Positions 6,804 to 8,702 of a DNA stretch of 8,702 nucleotides are shown here, piece by piece; the stretch's first letter is position 1, and every line of letters begins with the position of its first letter. A model generated the notes under the pieces. The model was not told the origin of the DNA, did not search any database, and saw only the letters and a program-made list of their open reading frames with translations. Position numbers and translations under genes: made by a program. Location of the stretch: contig JAGXHC010000269.1 of the NCBI GenBank assembly GCA_024636405.1, positions 1-8,702 of the forward strand, read 5' to 3'. Origin of the DNA: Sulfitobacter sp. (lineage in GTDB: Bacteria; Pseudomonadota; Alphaproteobacteria; Rhodobacterales; Rhodobacteraceae).

Positions 6804-6951
6804 GAATGGCGAATAGCGATCAAAACCTTAATGATTTTGTGACGCACGTAGTTCCAGTCCTTTAGCCTTCAGGGATATTGATGAGCGGTGAATGGATATT
6901 CAGCAATGAAATCCGTGTCGCCACGTCTTGGTCGCGTCGCACGGCATACCC

Positions 6952-6988
6952 AAAAAAATACCGCCTGTCTCTTGCGAGGCAGGCGGTA
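6952..6988 (-). terminator. Strong rho-independent terminator of the RTX gene
   Basis: Bases 6959-6971 pair with 6976-6988 to give a 13-bp, GC-rich stem with one G-U pair and a TTGC loop. Read on the minus strand it is followed by seven T residues (6952-6958). It lies 39 bases past the RTX stop codon and should insulate the decayed stretch and the NAPE-PLD-like gene from RTX transcription. Confidence 0.93.
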
Positions 6989-7027
6989 AATTCTGGAACC
7001 GTCCGGCCGTTGTGGCCGAACAAAGAT

Positions 7028-8702
7028 TTAATAGACGTCGAAATCGCTCGCTGTCATCGGAGCACTCAGATCTTCGATGGTTGCGACCAATTCGCGGCCT
7101 TCGACAGTGGACCAGTCGTCATCGTAGAACAGGAAGGTATCGGTCCCATCGCTCACCGCCAAGTATGCTTCAACGGAGGCAGAAACCGATGTTGAGGCAT
7201 CGACAACGTCACCGGATGAGTAAACAACCTGCTGATCATTGTCGGCATCCAACCCGGCGAGTGACATGATAGTGTCGAAGTCAGATTGCGACAAATCACT
7301 AGACCCGCGGACGGTGTTGGTCTGCGAATTTGCAAACTCAATTGCCCCGCCGTCAAGAAGCGAAATGACATCTTCGCCTTGTTCAAAGTCAGTGATGTTA
7401 TCCGAACCGGTTCCCGCGTCGAAGTGGAACTCGTCCGCGCCAGCGCCGCCCGTGATCACGTCATCGCCAGACGATCCGCCCAGAATGTCGTTTCCGTCAT
7501 CACCAGCCATCGTATCGTTACCCGATCCGCCGACGATCAGATCATCACCAGCACCGCCGCCGATGTTATCATCGCCCGCGTCACCGCTCAGAAAGTCACC
7601 GCCGCCAGCGCCGCGCAGAATGTCGTTGCCGTCGCCGCCATAGGCCACGTCCGCTGCAACGCCGGTCTGTGAGTTTGTCAGCCCATCGTCGCTGTCAGCC
7701 CAGCTGCCGGTGTGGATCTCATCGTTGCCAGCACCGCCGTAGATCGTGTCGGAGCCGTCAGCGCCAGCATCAAACGTCTCACCCGTGGCCGAGGAGGCGC
7801 GGCTGTCGTCATCGCCGGTGATGATGTCATCGCCCGCGCCGCCGTTGATCAGGTCGTTGCCCTCACCACCAGCATAGGTGTTGTCGTATTGTGCCGCCGT
7901 CAGACCACCAGAAGCGCCTGCGTCCGATACGCTTGTCAGGTTCGTGTCGGTCAAGCCAGCGTTGATCGTGTCGTTGCCAGTGCCACCGGTCACATAGTCC
8001 TGCCCGCGGTCACCCGCGATGACGTCGTCGCCTGTACCGCCCATGATTGTGTCATAGCCGATACCGCCGCCGATGTCGTCGTTGCCCGCGTCACCGCTCA
8101 GAAGGTCACCGCCGCCAGCGCCGCGCAGAATGTCGTTGCCGTCACCGCCGTAGGCTACGTCAGCGGCAAATCCGGTCTGTGCGTTTGCCAGACCATCGTC
8201 GCTGTCTGCCCAGCTGCCGGTGTGGATCTCATCGTTGCCCGCACCGCCATAGATGGTGTCGGCGCCGTCCGCGCGACGATCAAACGCCTCGCCCGTGGCC
8301 GTTGAGGCGCGGCTGTCATCGTCGCCGGTGATGATATCATCGCCCGCGCCGCCATTGATCAGGTCGTTGCCTTCACCGCCAGCATAAGTGTTGTCGTATT
8401 GTGCCGCCGTCAAGCTGCCTGAGGCACCAGCATCCGATACGCTTGTGAGGTTCGTGTCGGTTGCGCCTGCGTTGATCGTGTCGTCGCCAGTGCCACCGGT
8501 CACATAGTCCTGCCCACGGTCACCTGCGAGCACGTCGTTGCCTGTGCCGCCCATGATTGTGTCATAGCCGATACCGCCTGCGATGTCGTCATCGCCTGCG
8601 TCACCGCTCAGAAGGTCACCACCGCCAGCGCCGCGCAGAATGTCGTTACCATCGCCGCCGTAAGCCACGTCCGCAGCAAATCCGGTCTGTGCGTTTGCCA
8701 GA
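7028..8702 (-). CDS. RTX calcium-binding protein, C-terminal part (partial)
   Basis: These are 557 codons of a larger gene that runs off the right edge; the GTG at 8668 is internal. The protein is acidic and glycine-rich, with many nonapeptide repeats GGxGxDxLx (YGGDGNDIL, GGTGNDVLAG, GGAGDDIITG, GGSGNDTMAG) that bind calcium and fold as parallel beta-rolls after secretion. Unlike compact RTX proteins, the nonapeptide clusters are separated by two longer linkers (around TDTNLTSVSDAGASG and DDDSRAS..ATGE) within a 170-residue super-repeat. After the last cluster come GADEFHFDAGTGSDNITDFEQGEDVI, typical of hemolysin-type C-termini, a non-repetitive domain of about 100 residues, and the tail LSAPMTASDFDVY, consistent with an uncleaved type I secretion signal. 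It is probably exported by an ABC transporter complex that is not in the window. The N-terminal domain is unseen, so the function (adhesin, enzyme, surface-layer or toxin) is unknown. Confidence 0.93.
   Translation of the reverse strand, partial: LANAQTGFAADVAYGGDGNDILRGAGGGDLLSGDAGDDDIAGGIGYDTIMGGTGNDVLAGDRGQDYVTGGTGDDTINAGATDTNLTSVSDAGASGSLTAAQYDNTYAGGEGNDLINGGAGDDIITGDDDSRASTATGEAFDRRADGADTIYGGAGNDEIHTGSWADSDDGLANAQTGFAADVAYGGDGNDILRGAGGGDLLSGDAGNDDIGGGIGYDTIMGGTGDDVIAGDRGQDYVTGGTGNDTINAGLTDTNLTSVSDAGASGGLTAAQYDNTYAGGEGNDLINGGAGDDIITGDDDSRASSATGETFDAGADGSDTIYGGAGNDEIHTGSWADSDDGLTNSQTGVAADVAYGGDGNDILRGAGGGDFLSGDAGDDNIGGGAGDDLIVGGSGNDTMAGDDGNDILGGSSGDDVITGGAGADEFHFDAGTGSDNITDFEQGEDVISLLDGGAIEFANSQTNTVRGSSDLSQSDFDTIMSLAGLDADNDQQVVYSSGDVVDASTSVSASVEAYLAVSDGTDTFLFYDDDWSTVEGRELVATIEDLSAPMTASDFDVY
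7561..8702 (-). repeat. 510-bp in-frame tandem repeat inside the RTX gene
   Basis: The same sequence recurs every 510 bases (170 codons) with no length change. For example, TGTGGATCTCATCGTTGCC is found at 7711 and 8221, and TGTCGTT followed by RTX-coding sequence at 7621, 8131 and 8641. Approximate copies are 7561-8070, 8071-8580 and a partial one, 8581-8702, which continues past the window. By eye, about 15 of 170 residues differ between the two most complete copies. Similarity ends near 7561, where the terminal RTX cluster begins. The exact register and high similarity point to recent unequal recombination or gene conversion. Confidence 0.92.

Larger units (their letters stand above)
6334..7027. 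other. Decayed stretch without an intact gene
   Basis: Nearly 700 bases lie between the NAPE-PLD-like gene and the RTX gene. They contain the URC1-type remnant (6501-6803, perhaps reaching to about 6863) and the RTX terminator (6952-6988). I see nothing recognisable in 6344-6500 on either strand: the short frames there lack ribosome binding sites and family resemblance. I found no insertion sequence ends, tRNA or direct repeats that would explain the decay. Confidence 0.6.

Noticed and set aside
7712..8305. Long plus-strand frames across the RTX region
   Set aside because: They result from the biased composition and periodicity of RTX codons read in reverse, and their translations are low-complexity.
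7561..8702. CRISPR-like regular repetition
   Set aside because: The period is 510 bp, the whole unit is repeated and it encodes in-frame RTX protein; there are no short repeats with unique spacers.

Overview
The window looks like chromosomal DNA of an alphaproteobacterium, most likely of the Rhodobacterales (Roseobacter group). I infer this from the GC-rich coding sequence, the protein wording (a NAPE-PLD-like hydrolase and RTX proteins typical of that group) and the dense mix of small catabolic genes with LysR regulators. The species cannot be fixed from sequence alone.

Layout. (1) 2-1802, plus strand: the 3' end of an APH/choline-kinase-fold small-molecule kinase, directly followed by a class III PLP enzyme of the ethanolamine-phosphate / phosphohydroxylysine phospho-lyase type. 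They look like a two-gene operon for breaking down an amino alcohol or hydroxylated amino acid by phosphorylation and then phosphate elimination. (2) 1935-2816, plus: a stand-alone metallo-beta-lactamase (MBL) fold hydrolase with a complete metal site. (3) 2852-3742, minus: a LysR-type regulator. It is divergent from (4) 3830-5244, plus: two consecutive, unrelated-looking class I SAM methyltransferases. The short region between regulator and methyltransferases holds a perfect 8-bp palindrome. (5) 5308-6333, minus: a second MBL hydrolase, of the NAPE-PLD-like family, convergent with the methyltransferases. (6) 6334-7027: a decayed stretch with no intact gene. It contains a remnant of a GTP-cyclohydrolase-II-like uracil catabolism gene (URC1 type) that lacks its N-terminal part and appears to have lost its centre in frame. 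(7) 7028-8702, minus: the C-terminal 557 residues of a large RTX (calcium-binding, type I secreted) protein, running off the right edge. It has a 510-bp tandem repeat in exact register and a very strong terminator behind it.

How the genes work together: only the kinase/phospho-lyase pair and the LysR/methyltransferase set are well supported as functional units. The presence of a phosphoethanolamine-lyase-like enzyme, a NAPE-PLD-like hydrolase and methyltransferases in one neighbourhood could hint at ethanolamine or phospholipid headgroup metabolism, but that is speculation. I found no RNA genes, CRISPR array, insertion sequence, or clearly undescribed defence or mobile system. The most unusual items are the internally deleted URC1 remnant and the long-period RTX repeat.
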